DNA of 64,000 bases from Sulfurimonas sp. GTDB lineage: Bacteria > Campylobacterota > Campylobacteria > Campylobacterales > Sulfurimonadaceae. Shown here piece by piece: positions 28,725 through 37,434 of this stretch; position 1 is the first letter of the stretch, and each line of letters begins with the position of its first letter. The position numbers and the translations under genes are program-made. The notes under the pieces are model-generated. The model was not told where the DNA came from, made no database searches, and saw only the letters and a program-made list of their open reading frames with translations. Location: NCBI GenBank assembly GCA_028687935.1, contig JAQTZE010000007.1, forward strand, positions 62,001 through 126,000, written 5' to 3'.

Positions 28725-29951
28725 TTAGCAGCTTTGCAAAAGCTGATCTTTAAAGATTATCGTCGTGCAGAAAAAGCCATCTGTCTCTTTTACACTGTAG
28801 GAGTATTCAAGTTGTTCTGCAAGTCTTTCTATCAGTTTGGAGCCGATGTGTGAACTAAAGAGTATCTCATCACTATGTTCTCCTATCTCATTGATAATCT
28901 CAAGTTTACGTGCGTCTGCATCGACATACGTATAAATAGTTGTACCGTTTTTAGTGTGCATAAAGATATTTTCAAATACAGCTTGCATTACACGTCCCAT
29001 TGCTTCTTTATGGATATAGAGCATAAAATCTTTTTGTAGATTGGAGACCATCTTAAGCTCCTTTTTTTCCAATACTGGGCGAAAAAGCTGTTGCATCATG
29101 TCACATTGATTTTGCATCTGTACGTACTCTTTTGCCTGTTTTATATCCCACTCTATAGCTTTTAAAAAGATAAGTTCGCGTAGTTTATTGCTGATGGTTG
29201 CGATATCTTTGAAGCTCTCTTTGACAAATGTCTCTTTTGGCATCTCACTTTTATCAAAAAGAGAGAGTCTTGCTTTTAAGATAGCAATAGGCGTTTTTAT
29301 CTCATGCGCTGCTTCTTTGAAGATATCTTGCTTTTCTTTACAAAGGATCTTGTTGTTTTGCTGGAGTTCGAGTATCGCCTCTTTGAGTGCATTGACTTCA
29401 TAACTACCGCTACACTTTGGCTCTAAAGAGCTTTGTGAAGAGGCATTGTGGCAGTAGTTTACTAGACATTTCAAAGGATGGAGAAGCTTTGTTAGAAGAA
29501 GGTACAAAAGACCAACAATAAACGCAAATCCCATGAGTAGAGCTATCCCAAGCTCCACAAGAAGATTATATACTTTCTTATCTATGATCTCAGAAGAAGA
29601 TACTATTATCAAATAGCAACCATCTGGAAGCTTTTTAGAGACTTGCAACTCAGAGATATTGACATCCAAAGAATCAGAAAAATGAAACTCTAAATCTCTC
29701 ATATAGTTTACAAAATTTGCTTCATGGTAGTGATCGCCCGAAAGAAATATCTCTTTTATCATCTGTGGAGACTCAGCATAGAGCCCATGTTGCACCACAT
29801 CATCTGCGATGATATGCATCGTATTGAGTAGATCATCTTCCAGAGACTTTTTGTATTCTGCAAGGAGAAAAAACGCCAGTACAGATACAAGCAAGGCTGT
29901 GCTTATGCTCATATAGATGAGGATAGTAGCTTGTATGGAGTATCTATTCAA
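28725..29951 (-). CDS. Membrane sensor histidine kinase with weak catalytic boxes
   Basis: Two TM helices (about residues 9-32 and 134-156 from the chosen start) flank a periplasmic sensor region. A HAMP-like linker and an H-box EAAHEIKTPIAIL with the phospho-acceptor His follow. The ATPase part is reduced: an N-box-like VMQAVFENIFMHTKNG, but no classical DxGxG. I chose TTG at 29,951, with GAGG ribosome-binding sequence and an 8-nt overlap with the regulator gene. Partner of the 29,944 response regulator; the signal is unknown. Confidence 0.78.
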   Translation of the reverse strand: MNRYSIQATILIYMSISTALLVSVLAFFLLAEYKKSLEDDLLNTMHIIADDVVQHGLYAESPQMIKEIFLSGDHYHEANFVNYMRDLEFHFSDSLDVNISELQVSKKLPDGCYLIIVSSSEIIDKKVYNLLVELGIALLMGFAFIVGLLYLLLTKLLHPLKCLVNYCHNASSQSSLEPKCSGSYEVNALKEAILELQQNNKILCKEKQDIFKEAAHEIKTPIAILKARLSLFDKSEMPKETFVKESFKDIATISNKLRELIFLKAIEWDIKQAKEYVQMQNQCDMMQQLFRPVLEKKELKMVSNLQKDFMLYIHKEAMGRVMQAVFENIFMHTKNGTTIYTYVDADARKLEIINEIGEHSDEILFSSHIGSKLIERLAEQLEYSYSVKETDGFFCTTIIFKDQLLQSC

Positions 29952-30591
29952 TGATGTATCCTCGCGTTTTGACTGTTTTGATAAGAGCAAGAGGTAATTT
30001 TTTTCTTATATGCCCTATCGTGACATCAAGTGTATTGGAAGAGATATTTTGCGGGTTGAGATAGAGTGCGTCAAGGAGTTCATCTTTGGAGAGTATCTGC
30101 CCTCGTTTTTGCAGAAGATAAAAGAGAAGCTCACTCTCTTTTTTACTCAGTGCTATCGGCTCGCCTTGATACTCGAGAGTTTTGAGATTTGTGTCACATA
30201 CCAGTCCCCCTATCTCAAAACGCGGCAAAGGCTGATTTCTTCGGCTAAGAGCGTAAATACGTGCGAGGAGTTCTTCATTGTCAAAAGGTTTATCAAGATA
30301 ATCATCAGCACCAAGGTTAAGCCCTTCTATCTTGTCTGAGATACTGTCATAAGCACTGATGACAATCACTCCGCTTGCAGAGTTTTTGCTTTTTATCTCT
30401 GTTATGAGTTTTAGACCTACATCATCCCCCTGGATATTTCTATCCAAAAGTATTACATCATAATGAAATCTACCAATAAAATCTCTAGCTTCTTGCATCG
30501 TACTTACTGTATCCACACATAGATGCAGACTCAGATAAGCACTTACAAGCTCTGCAAGTAATACATCATCTTCAAGCATTAGTATACGCAT
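29944..30591 (-). CDS. OmpR-family response regulator
   Basis: Receiver domain (1 to about 115) with MLEDD, the phospho-acceptor in VILLDRN and the Lys in DKPFDNEELLARI, then a winged-helix output domain. Output signatures are ALSKKESELLFYLLQ, GQILSKDELLDALY and TLDVTIGHIRKKLP ending KTVKTRGYIIE. 215 residues, standard length. It precedes and overlaps its kinase. The likely target is unknown; the adjacent DUF302 lipoprotein and the LTA-synthase-like gene are candidates by position. Confidence 0.9.
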   Translation of the reverse strand: MRILMLEDDVLLAELVSAYLSLHLCVDTVSTMQEARDFIGRFHYDVILLDRNIQGDDVGLKLITEIKSKNSASGVIVISAYDSISDKIEGLNLGADDYLDKPFDNEELLARIYALSRRNQPLPRFEIGGLVCDTNLKTLEYQGEPIALSKKESELLFYLLQKRGQILSKDELLDALYLNPQNISSNTLDVTIGHIRKKLPLALIKTVKTRGYIIE

Positions 30592-30608
30592 AAACGCACC
30601 TCCTTAAG

Positions 30609-32630
30609 CTACTTCTTCACATCTTCTCTTTTGTTAAAGTGAGGGATATATTTACTCGTCTCATAGATACCATACATCAGATCTTTCATCTTTTGTGTAA
30701 GTTCTGGCTCTTCTTTGGAGTGGTCTGCAAGCGGATCTTGACTATGAATATCAAAGAGTCCTGCCCCGCTTCCATCTGCACGCGTTCTGTAGTAGTATTT
30801 TTCACCTACAAGCCCTATGATAGGGTTAGACGAGTGAGTGATAGTAAAGGCGTATCTATTGTCATCAAAACGCGTATCAAACATATCACGTCCAAGTGTT
30901 GTAGCTGTGTATGGAATATTTGCCATCGACGCAATAGTTGGCATCGCGTCTACTTCTGAGACCACTTTTTCATATACTTTTGGCTCTTTGATAAGCGGTG
31001 AGTAGATGATAAAAGGAACACGCAGCGCACCTAAATCGAGTCTGCTGCTTCCCTCGCCTGGAGTCACATGTTGTCCTGTACTTCCAGAGATACCGTGATC
31101 GCCCCAAAATACAAAGATAGTATTTTTGTAGTAGTCACTCTCACGCGCTAGTTTCATAAAATGTCCTACAGAGTAGTCCATAAATCTAAATGAGTTAAAC
31201 TCTTTGACTGAACCAAAACCATACTTTTGAACCTCTGCGTCTGTTACATCGTCACGGACTTCAAAGCCATAACTCTCATCAGGAATAGTATAAGGTCTAT
31301 GGTTTCCAGAAGTCTGGATGATGGCAAAAAACGGCTCTTTTGCCTCTTTGAGTGATTTATCCGCTTCACGGAAAAGATCGATGTCGGAGATACCCCAAAC
31401 ATCTGTGCGAGGAGCTTCATAGCTCTCTTCTTCATGGAGGTTCAGATCATCCATTGACTGATTGAGCATACCACGGATATTTCCCCATGAAGCTGAACCG
31501 CCTATGAAATAGTGCTTCTCATACCCTTTAAAATCTTCGATGATACTGTGTTGATTGACTATGAGCGGGTTACGGCTTGAAGTTCCTTGGAGTTCCACAT
31601 CAGGGAGACTCGTGATCGTACAGTAGATAGAGCGCGCCGTTCCTGTTGCAGGTGTGAAATAGTTTTTGAAATACAAACCATTATCTGCAAGCTCTTTGAC
31701 ATGAGGAGAAGGATTGATTGGATTGCCTGAAACACTTGATTTGTAAGCAGCAAAAGACTCCATGATGACGATAACGACATTTGGTTTTTCACCAACTGCA
31801 TGCAGAGGCTTGATATCACGCTTAAAATTCATACTCGTTGCGTTTGCATCATCTACTTGTAAAAAGTCTGCCAAAATCGGATAATACGCACCTACTTTTT
31901 CTTTATCATAACTCACACGACCATTTTTCCATGTATCAAAAAAGTAGTGTAGCGGGTTGTATGCAAGCTGAGTAGCAAAAGGATGTTTTGAAAACGCAGC
32001 CTCACTCCAACGCAGTGGGTATTGATCTAACTTGCCATAGCCTGCGATGAACATCACAACAAAACCGACAAGACCAAAGGCAGCAGCTTTACCGATACTA
32101 AGTTGCACATCTTCTTGTTTGGCAATTTTTTGAAAAAGTTTGTGTGTCAAATAGATAAACGCAAGGTTTGCTCCAAGCATTCCAAACGCGATAGTGAAAA
32201 CAGGATAGCTCTCCCACACCATCTCAGCCGATATCGCTGCGTTTTCTAAGAATCTGAGCACTGTAAAATCAATACGAGTATTAAGATAGGCATAGTGCCC
32301 GAAGTCAAAAACATAAAACGCAACAAAAACGCTAAAAAGCAAACTCAAATACGTTAGCCAAAAATAGCGCATAGCTTTGTATGCAAAAGGACTCAACCAC
32401 TTGATCCATCCAAGAAAGAAAAGCGGTGCGACCATGATGACAACCATACGCAAATCAAAACGCAGTCCAAGCCACAGTGACTTGAGCAGATCAGAAAATA
32501 TCAACGGTGATTCAGGATCATTAAACGCAAGATAAAAGGCAAAACGCATCAGGGTAAAAAGCAGTGTAAGTGACACTAAAAACAGAAGGATAAATCTAAA
32601 AATTTTGGGGAGTTTTAAAAATAGGTGCAT
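30609..32630 (-). CDS. LTA-synthase-family membrane sulfatase (phosphoglycerol or phosphoethanolamine transferase type)
   Basis: A 673-residue protein with five N-terminal TM helices (residues about 10-210) and a periplasmic alkaline-phosphatase-fold domain. Metal and nucleophile motifs are VVIVIMESFAAY, the Thr nucleophile region PATGTARSIYC, WGDHGIS and HVTPGEGSSR. Gram-negative members move phosphoglycerol or phosphoethanolamine onto periplasmic glucans or surface glycans. The substrate is not predictable here. It has its own -10 element. The operon relation to the downstream regulator gene (18-nt gap) is plausible. Confidence 0.85.
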   Translation of the reverse strand: MHLFLKLPKIFRFILLFLVSLTLLFTLMRFAFYLAFNDPESPLIFSDLLKSLWLGLRFDLRMVVIMVAPLFFLGWIKWLSPFAYKAMRYFWLTYLSLLFSVFVAFYVFDFGHYAYLNTRIDFTVLRFLENAAISAEMVWESYPVFTIAFGMLGANLAFIYLTHKLFQKIAKQEDVQLSIGKAAAFGLVGFVVMFIAGYGKLDQYPLRWSEAAFSKHPFATQLAYNPLHYFFDTWKNGRVSYDKEKVGAYYPILADFLQVDDANATSMNFKRDIKPLHAVGEKPNVVIVIMESFAAYKSSVSGNPINPSPHVKELADNGLYFKNYFTPATGTARSIYCTITSLPDVELQGTSSRNPLIVNQHSIIEDFKGYEKHYFIGGSASWGNIRGMLNQSMDDLNLHEEESYEAPRTDVWGISDIDLFREADKSLKEAKEPFFAIIQTSGNHRPYTIPDESYGFEVRDDVTDAEVQKYGFGSVKEFNSFRFMDYSVGHFMKLARESDYYKNTIFVFWGDHGISGSTGQHVTPGEGSSRLDLGALRVPFIIYSPLIKEPKVYEKVVSEVDAMPTIASMANIPYTATTLGRDMFDTRFDDNRYAFTITHSSNPIIGLVGEKYYYRTRADGSGAGLFDIHSQDPLADHSKEEPELTQKMKDLMYGIYETSKYIPHFNKREDVKK

Positions 32631-32659
32631 TCGTTCTCTTTGTTGGTAAAATATTTGGA

Positions 32660-32665
32660 ATTTTA
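32660..32665 (-). promoter_or_regulatory. -10 element for the LTA-synthase-like gene
   Basis: On the minus strand TAAAAT in the context GTGTAAAATTCC, 30 nt upstream of the ATG at 32,630. Confidence 0.45.
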
Positions 32666-32709
32666 CACTCTTTTTAGTTACCCTTATATTAATAATTTAA
32701 AATGAAAGA

Positions 32710-33174
32710 ATGACCATGTTTGAAAACACAAAAATGCCAGAAGGCATGAACGCCGAAACACTTGAACACCTGATGGATCCAAAAAACTACGGCAAGCTGG
32801 ATAACCCTAGCTGTGTCGGTGTTGCTGTAGATGAAAAAACGGGTGAGTATGTCATCTTTTACACACTCTTAGAGGGTGATGCCATAAAAGATGCAAAATT
32901 TGCGACAAACGGCTGCCAAGACACTGTTGTTATCGGTTCTATGTTTAGTGAGATGATCATAGGGAACAATACTGCTTACGCGCAAGGCGCTATCAAAAAG
33001 ATGCATGAAAAACTTGGTGTCATGTCCCAGCAGCAACAGGTCTGTGCAGATATCGTCTTCTCCGCCTTTGTCGCTTCGATGATAAACTACGAACATAAAC
33101 AAGAAGGAAAGGAAGAAGAGATGCACGTACTGAAGATGAAAGAGAGCTGTGAGGGAGAAAATATCCATGAATAA
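32710..33174 (+). CDS. NifU/IscU-type iron-sulfur cluster scaffold homologue
   Basis: A 154-residue protein of the NifU_N family. The three ligand Cys are visible: NPSCVGVAVD, FATNGCQDTVVIGS and QQQQVCADIVFSA. The LEHLMDPKNYGKLDNP start is typical of the family. A second in-frame ATG lies at 32,716. It may serve as a Fe-S scaffold or a relative with a different metal role. The neighbour at 33,167 is ferritin-like and overlaps by 8 nt, suggesting a joint iron function. No NifS partner is adjacent. Confidence 0.8.
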   Translation: MTMFENTKMPEGMNAETLEHLMDPKNYGKLDNPSCVGVAVDEKTGEYVIFYTLLEGDAIKDAKFATNGCQDTVVIGSMFSEMIIGNNTAYAQGAIKKMHEKLGVMSQQQQVCADIVFSAFVASMINYEHKQEGKEEEMHVLKMKESCEGENIHE

Positions 33175-33976
33175 GCTTTATAAAAAGAAACACGAACTAT
33201 GGTTGCATATCACTTTTGCCTCTTTTGCTATCAACGATGAGGAGATCAAATCACGACTCTATGACTTTTCTCTCATTGCGTTTCGCCATATGAAGTGGCT
33301 TGGGACGGATATTTTATGTAACGCTCAAGACTACAACTACGACAGAGATATGAAGCTCTTCAAACGCCACAGTGTTTTTGAGATTTTGCATGCGCTTGTT
33401 ACAGAGATAAAAGAGACCTCTGCACTCTATCCACAGAGTATTTTAGGTGAGAGAATGGGAACAGATGATGCCTATCTGCTTGAATACCTTGCACAGATAC
33501 TACACAATGAGACAAACAACAAAGAAGTGACTGCGTTTAATATGAAACGCAAGTGGCTGGATAAAAATCTCGCTCAAGAGCAGATAGATGCACTGACGAT
33601 GTTTTTGTTTGAAGAGTCCTACAAAGAGTATGAACTTATCCTAGTGTATGCCTTTATGCAGGCACGAACGGATGAGGCTTTAGAGTTTAATATTTTTCAA
33701 GATCTCATAGATGAGTCACATTTTCACCTCAAATCTTTTGGAAATATGATGGCAAAAATGGGTATCTTGGCACTGCCGAGAGAACTGCATCCAATGACTT
33801 ATATCATCAAAGATCTCGAGAAGTTTGTCACAGATGGCATAGCCGAAGAAGAAGCGGCAAAAGTAATGTGTAAAGAGCTCAGCGACGCCATCAAAGACGA
33901 AGAACTCTCAAAGTTTTTTGACTTTATCAACTTTCAAGAGAGCTATCATATCGAACTTATGAAGAAGCTCCTCTAA
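33167..33976 (+). CDS. Putative ferritin-like diiron protein
   Basis: All-helical protein of 269 residues. Two halves each show helix pairs with Glu/His motifs reminiscent of ferritin-like four-helix bundles: NDEEIKSRLYDFSLIAFRHMKWLG in the first; FEESYKEYELILVYAF with DLIDESHFHLKSFGN and FQESYHIEL in the second. No signal peptide. I do not recognise a named family, so the ferritin-like call is inferred. The ATG at 33,167 overlaps the end of the NifU-like gene (ATGAATAA). The 3' end overlaps the convergent VanZ-like gene by 20 nt. Confidence 0.55.
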   Translation: MNKLYKKKHELWLHITFASFAINDEEIKSRLYDFSLIAFRHMKWLGTDILCNAQDYNYDRDMKLFKRHSVFEILHALVTEIKETSALYPQSILGERMGTDDAYLLEYLAQILHNETNNKEVTAFNMKRKWLDKNLAQEQIDALTMFLFEESYKEYELILVYAFMQARTDEALEFNIFQDLIDESHFHLKSFGNMMAKMGILALPRELHPMTYIIKDLEKFVTDGIAEEEAAKVMCKELSDAIKDEELSKFFDFINFQESYHIELMKKLL

Positions 33977-34307
33977 AAAACTTTTTATAGATCCAATAGG
34001 CAGCGATGCCTATGGCGATACCTAGACTATCCGCAAAAACATCCAAAAATGAGAAATATCTTCCAGGGATAAAGTACTGCACGGTCTCTATCAAGACTCC
34101 AAACGCAAGTAAAACAATGATTTTAAACCAAATTGAAAGCTTTTTATAGCTAAAACTGAGTAAAAGGTAGAGAACAAAAAACGCAGCAAAATGGTTTGCT
34201 TTATCCCAAACGTTTTCTACCATCTCTATCTTTGCAGTCGTTGTTGCAAGAAAGATAATAACTGCCAATGTAAAATAAAATAGCAGTCGAAAAAAAATTT
34301 GTATCAA
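33957..34307 (-). CDS. VanZ-like small membrane protein
   Basis: About 116 residues with four TM helices and the VanZ signature DKANHFAAFFVLYLLL and GVLIETVQYFIPGRYFSFLDVFADSLGIAIG. The TTG start at 34,307 overlaps the hydrolase stop (TTGA) and has a GGAG ribosome-binding site 8 nt upstream. The longer frame to 34,349 is rejected because it has no site. Function in this phylum is unknown. It is the last gene of a two-gene unit with the hydrolase. Confidence 0.8.
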   Translation of the reverse strand: MIQIFFRLLFYFTLAVIIFLATTTAKIEMVENVWDKANHFAAFFVLYLLLSFSYKKLSIWFKIIVLLAFGVLIETVQYFIPGRYFSFLDVFADSLGIAIGIAAYWIYKKFFRGASS

Positions 34308-35086
34308 TGTAACGCTCCGTTTATTGTGTTGATAACTTCTGTGTCCCAAAGTAGTTCTTTGTGACTTAACTTCTCAAACTCTCTATAGTGTGTGAGATTT
34401 TTAATATGATTTTTAAGATTTCTTGCGTTTTTGATAAAGGTCGTCTCATCATCTTTACTCACAAAAAGATAGGTTTGCGCGTCGATATCTTTGACAAATG
34501 CTCTATTATCAAACTTATAGCGCAAGAACCATGCTGGAACAATTGCGTATTTTTCTTTGGCTAAAAGAGCCAAAGAGTCAAATGAACCGACCAGAAAAAC
34601 TCCCTTGACTTTTTGTTTGCTTGCTATATATGAAGTGACCAAAGAGCCAAGAGAAAAGCCTAAAAGATAAAAATCTCCATAATTTTCTTGGACTTTTCTT
34701 GCTATCAAAAGTCCGTCTGAGAGAATATTTTTCTCACTCACCACTCCGCCGCTTCTACCGTAGGAGCGATAGTTGAAGGTGATGATACGCGCATGAGGAA
34801 AAGAGAGTGAAAGCTTTTTAATAAGCCCTACACTATCATGCGAGCGCCCTCCAAAGAAAAGCAGTGTGGCGTCAATAGAGCTGCGTTTTACATCGAACTC
34901 TTTTGGCTCATACACGACACCTTCGAGCTCCACTCCATCATCTGTCATAATACTCAACATCTCAAACGCATCATCAAGCACTTCCTCTCGATAATACAGA
35001 GGCGAAAAAACCATAAAATACTGCCATTGATAAAAAGCAATCATCAAAACAATAAAAGTAAAAAGGAAAAAAGCAAGGTATATCAT
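34304..35086 (-). CDS. Membrane-anchored alpha/beta hydrolase
   Basis: 260 residues with an N-terminal membrane anchor (IYLAFFLFTFIVLMIAFYQW) and an alpha/beta-hydrolase fold. The nucleophile elbow is LGFSLGSLV (Ser), the acid is probably in SKDDETT, and the His in LSHKELLW. The NYRSYGRSGG block after the oxyanion strand is typical of the BEM46/YfhR-like serine hydrolases. The substrate is unknown. Coupled to the VanZ-like gene downstream. Confidence 0.82.
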   Translation of the reverse strand: MIYLAFFLFTFIVLMIAFYQWQYFMVFSPLYYREEVLDDAFEMLSIMTDDGVELEGVVYEPKEFDVKRSSIDATLLFFGGRSHDSVGLIKKLSLSFPHARIITFNYRSYGRSGGVVSEKNILSDGLLIARKVQENYGDFYLLGFSLGSLVTSYIASKQKVKGVFLVGSFDSLALLAKEKYAIVPAWFLRYKFDNRAFVKDIDAQTYLFVSKDDETTFIKNARNLKNHIKNLTHYREFEKLSHKELLWDTEVINTINGALH

Positions 35087-35133
35087 AATGACGATTATAC
35101 TCTATATAAACTTTCTTCTTAGAATTATCAGTG

Positions 35134-35139
35134 TATAAT
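35134..35139 (+). promoter_or_regulatory. -10 element for the 35,174 gene
   Basis: TATAAT in the extended form GTGTATAATTCGCCCC, 35 nt upstream of the ATG at 35,174, with an AGGAC ribosome-binding site between. One of the clearest promoters in the window. Confidence 0.6.
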
Positions 35140-35173
35140 TCGCCCCTAAAAAGAACTATCAATAGGACAAAAA

Positions 35174-35923
35174 ATGCAAACATTCGGAAAATTTTCAACT
35201 AATTTTGATTCAGAATTTTTAATCGAACACTTTATCTATATAAATGAGAGAGATGAAGAAAACCAAGATATAAAAATCACCCTCGAAGAGTTTAAAGCAC
35301 TTCTTGAGAAAAAACGCAAAACAGTTGCTGGAACGATATTTTTGTACAATCCCACTATCGCACCTATTGGATACAAAACAACTTCAAAACTCTCGCTTCA
35401 AGGCTATGAGTTTGATGAAAAATACTGTGAACTCGAAGCAAACGAGATCGTAAATCTCTGCTCTCAATCTATCCGTGAAGGCTACAGAGGCAAGCTTATA
35501 GAGATGAAATATCTCTTCAATCTCAACAAGCCAAATATCGAACCTACTTTTGTCCTCGAAGAGTTTGAGTCTGATTTAGATAGATACTCTTCAAACCAAC
35601 TCACGCGTTTTGATAAAAATCTCAACTATCAAGATTATCTCAATATCCGCCTGAGTGGAAAATTTGTCTTTTTTGCCTGTGGAAGCAAGCATGACAGACA
35701 CCACAAAGAGATTATTAAGTATGTTAAAAACATCGCTGCACAAGCTGTAAAACTTGGTAAAGATGTCTCATTTATCCACGACAACAACCATCCTGCACAA
35801 GATTGTGTAGAAGAGATCTACTTCCTCGAGCCGCTTATCCCTGGAAAAATGCGTGACAAACGCATCTATGCTTTTAAGGGTGCGTTTAAGACAAATCCCC
35901 CAACTATCAAAAAAATAGACTAA
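35174..35923 (+). CDS. Conserved-looking protein of unknown function
   Basis: A 249-residue soluble protein with no signal peptide or TM segment and no motif I can name. Features are an acidic N-terminal half, a stretch GKFVFFACGSKHDRHHKEIIKYVKNIA with clustered Cys/His, and FIHDNNHPAQDCVEEIYFLEP near the C-terminus. The second half has alternating strand/helix character that could be a small Rossmann-like domain. Strong own promoter; monocistronic. Confidence 0.6.
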   Translation: MQTFGKFSTNFDSEFLIEHFIYINERDEENQDIKITLEEFKALLEKKRKTVAGTIFLYNPTIAPIGYKTTSKLSLQGYEFDEKYCELEANEIVNLCSQSIREGYRGKLIEMKYLFNLNKPNIEPTFVLEEFESDLDRYSSNQLTRFDKNLNYQDYLNIRLSGKFVFFACGSKHDRHHKEIIKYVKNIAAQAVKLGKDVSFIHDNNHPAQDCVEEIYFLEPLIPGKMRDKRIYAFKGAFKTNPPTIKKID

Positions 35924-35933
35924 ATCTCCCTGC

Positions 35934-35961
35934 CACTTAAACGGACGCGTTCGTGCAAGTG
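35934..35961. repeat. 28-bp imperfect palindrome between convergent genes
   Basis: CACTT and AAGTG form the outer arms and ACGGACG/CGTTCGT the inner ones. Eleven of 14 positions pair Watson-Crick and one is a G-T wobble. It is GC-rich against its surroundings and centred in the 48-nt gap between the 35,174 and 35,972 genes. It could be a bidirectional transcript-end hairpin (there is no U-tract) or a protein site. Confidence 0.55.
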
Positions 35962-35971
35962 AACAATATAG

Positions 35972-37090
35972 TTAGAGCTTTTTCGCCCATCTGGCAAAAA
36001 ATCTCGCCGGAAGAAGTCTCGGGCTTATCTTCTTTTCACTCAAAATATACTCAGACAATATCTTCGCCAAATAGGGCGCAAGAACAAATCCATATCCTCC
36101 ATTGCCATTTATCATCGTAAGATTTGGATAGTAGCTATAGCTCTCATAATCAGGTGTTTTTGTATGTAAACGCAGGCTTTTATTTTGCAGGGTTGCGTTT
36201 GAGAGGACTAAGGGCCCAACGATAGGAATATAATCGAACGAGCCTGAGCGCAAACCTGTGTAATCTCTGATGATTTCCACATCTTCAAGTTTTAAAGTGC
36301 GTGCAGCCTTGGCTAAAAGTTCTGCTCTTCCCTCTTCTAGGTCATAAGGTTCTGTGGACGTTTGCGGATGATAGTGAACGTTGTGTGTCGCACCGATAGC
36401 CACAACACCCTCTTTGCTCGGTGATATAGAGACAAACTGATGGAGTGAATAGGGATTTTGCGTAGTCGTTTTGATATCGATACGATGTCCCCAAATACCG
36501 CGAAGCTGGATGTAGGGTTCATCTAGCAGACTCTCATACGCTCCAGTTGCCAAAACGACCTCTTTTGCACAGTACTCTTCATTGATATTCCACATTCCTT
36601 CATCATAAACAAGCGACTCAACTTTCTCTTTGACGAATTTTGCAGATTTTGCCAAGGCTTGACACATCGCTTCTGCGTTTACAAGGCCTGCGTTTATTGA
36701 GATATTCTCCTGCGTTTGTGCCTCTTGCGTGATTGCATTTATTATCTCTTTGGATGGAGTGAGAAGTTCGAGCTGCGTTTGTTCTTTGTAAGTGCGTAAC
36801 GACTCAGCATCTTCGTCATTTTGTGCAATATGTAGCAGCGCTCTTTTGCTAAGCAGATGAGGAAAATTTGTCTCATAAAAATCCATACTGTAGAGGAATG
36901 CCTCATGTAAAAGCTCTTTGAGCTCCCCTGCTTTTGAAAACTTTGGAGAGATAAAAGCTCCTGCCGCACCGCTACCTCCGCCAGCCACAGAACACATATC
37001 AATTAATATCACTTTTTTTCCAGCTTGTGTCAATTCAAAGGCAATACTGCATCCATTTATTCCCGCACCGATTATCGCTACATCATACAC
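35972..37090 (-). CDS. FAD-dependent oxidoreductase, DAO family (DadA/MnmC-oxidase-like)
   Basis: A 372-residue flavoprotein. The dinucleotide-binding start is VAIIGAGINGCSIAFELTQAGKKVILID, followed by GSGAAGAFISPKF. C-terminal DAO motifs are YTGLRSGSFDYIPIVGP and NGNGGYGFVLAPYLAKIL. The SG-AAG-F--PK and GLR...IPIVGP patterns resemble the oxidase half of MnmC (tRNA wobble uridine), though the methylase half is absent. Amino-acid oxidation is the alternative. GTG start; it diverges from a possible small membrane ORF. Confidence 0.75.
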   Translation of the reverse strand: MYDVAIIGAGINGCSIAFELTQAGKKVILIDMCSVAGGGSGAAGAFISPKFSKAGELKELLHEAFLYSMDFYETNFPHLLSKRALLHIAQNDEDAESLRTYKEQTQLELLTPSKEIINAITQEAQTQENISINAGLVNAEAMCQALAKSAKFVKEKVESLVYDEGMWNINEEYCAKEVVLATGAYESLLDEPYIQLRGIWGHRIDIKTTTQNPYSLHQFVSISPSKEGVVAIGATHNVHYHPQTSTEPYDLEEGRAELLAKAARTLKLEDVEIIRDYTGLRSGSFDYIPIVGPLVLSNATLQNKSLRLHTKTPDYESYSYYPNLTMINGNGGYGFVLAPYLAKILSEYILSEKKISPRLLPARFFARWAKKL

Positions 37091-37204
37091 ATGGCATCCA
37101 TTCTCTCTTTTTTAGAAGCTTACTATATCTTTTTCTTTCTTATTGTTGCGTTTATGTACATCTTTTACGAGTATAATAACAAAGAGAAAAAAGGATACCT
37201 ATGA
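37091..37204 (+). CDS. Possible 37-residue membrane micropeptide
   Basis: Open frame MASILSFLEAYYIF..., with one hydrophobic helix (IFFFLIVAFMYIF) followed by a charged tail (YNNKEKKGYL). Its stop overlaps the ATG of the VF530-family gene (ATGA), the coupling seen in real operons here. Against it, there is no ribosome-binding site before the ATG, and the start abuts the divergent flavoprotein start. A DUS-like TGCGTTT lies inside it. Confidence 0.35.
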   Translation: MASILSFLEAYYIFFFLIVAFMYIFYEYNNKEKKGYL

Positions 37205-37434
37205 GCGAAGAAGAAAAAAATAAAAACAACCCACTTCACGGCGTAAAGCTTCAAGAGATATTAGAACAGCTTGTAAAAAGATACGGATATAAAGAACTTG
37301 GGAAGCAAGTAGAAGTACGATGTTTTTTGTTTGATCCGACAATCAATTCGTGTTTGAAGTTTTTACGCAAAACACCTTGGGCAAGGACAAAAATAGAGTC
37401 GCTTTATATCGCGACCTTTAAAAGAGAGAGTTAA
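37201..37434 (+). CDS. VF530-family (DUF2132) small DNA-binding protein
   Basis: 77 residues matching the VF530 pattern: NPLHGVKLQEILEQLVKRYGY, then VEVRCFLFDPTINSCLKFLRKTPWAR. VF530-type proteins adopt a small double-stranded-DNA-binding-like fold; the biological role is not established. The ribosome-binding site AAGGAT is optimally placed. The 3' end overlaps the convergent glyS stop by 4 nt. Confidence 0.85.
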   Translation: MSEEEKNKNNPLHGVKLQEILEQLVKRYGYKELGKQVEVRCFLFDPTINSCLKFLRKTPWARTKIESLYIATFKRES

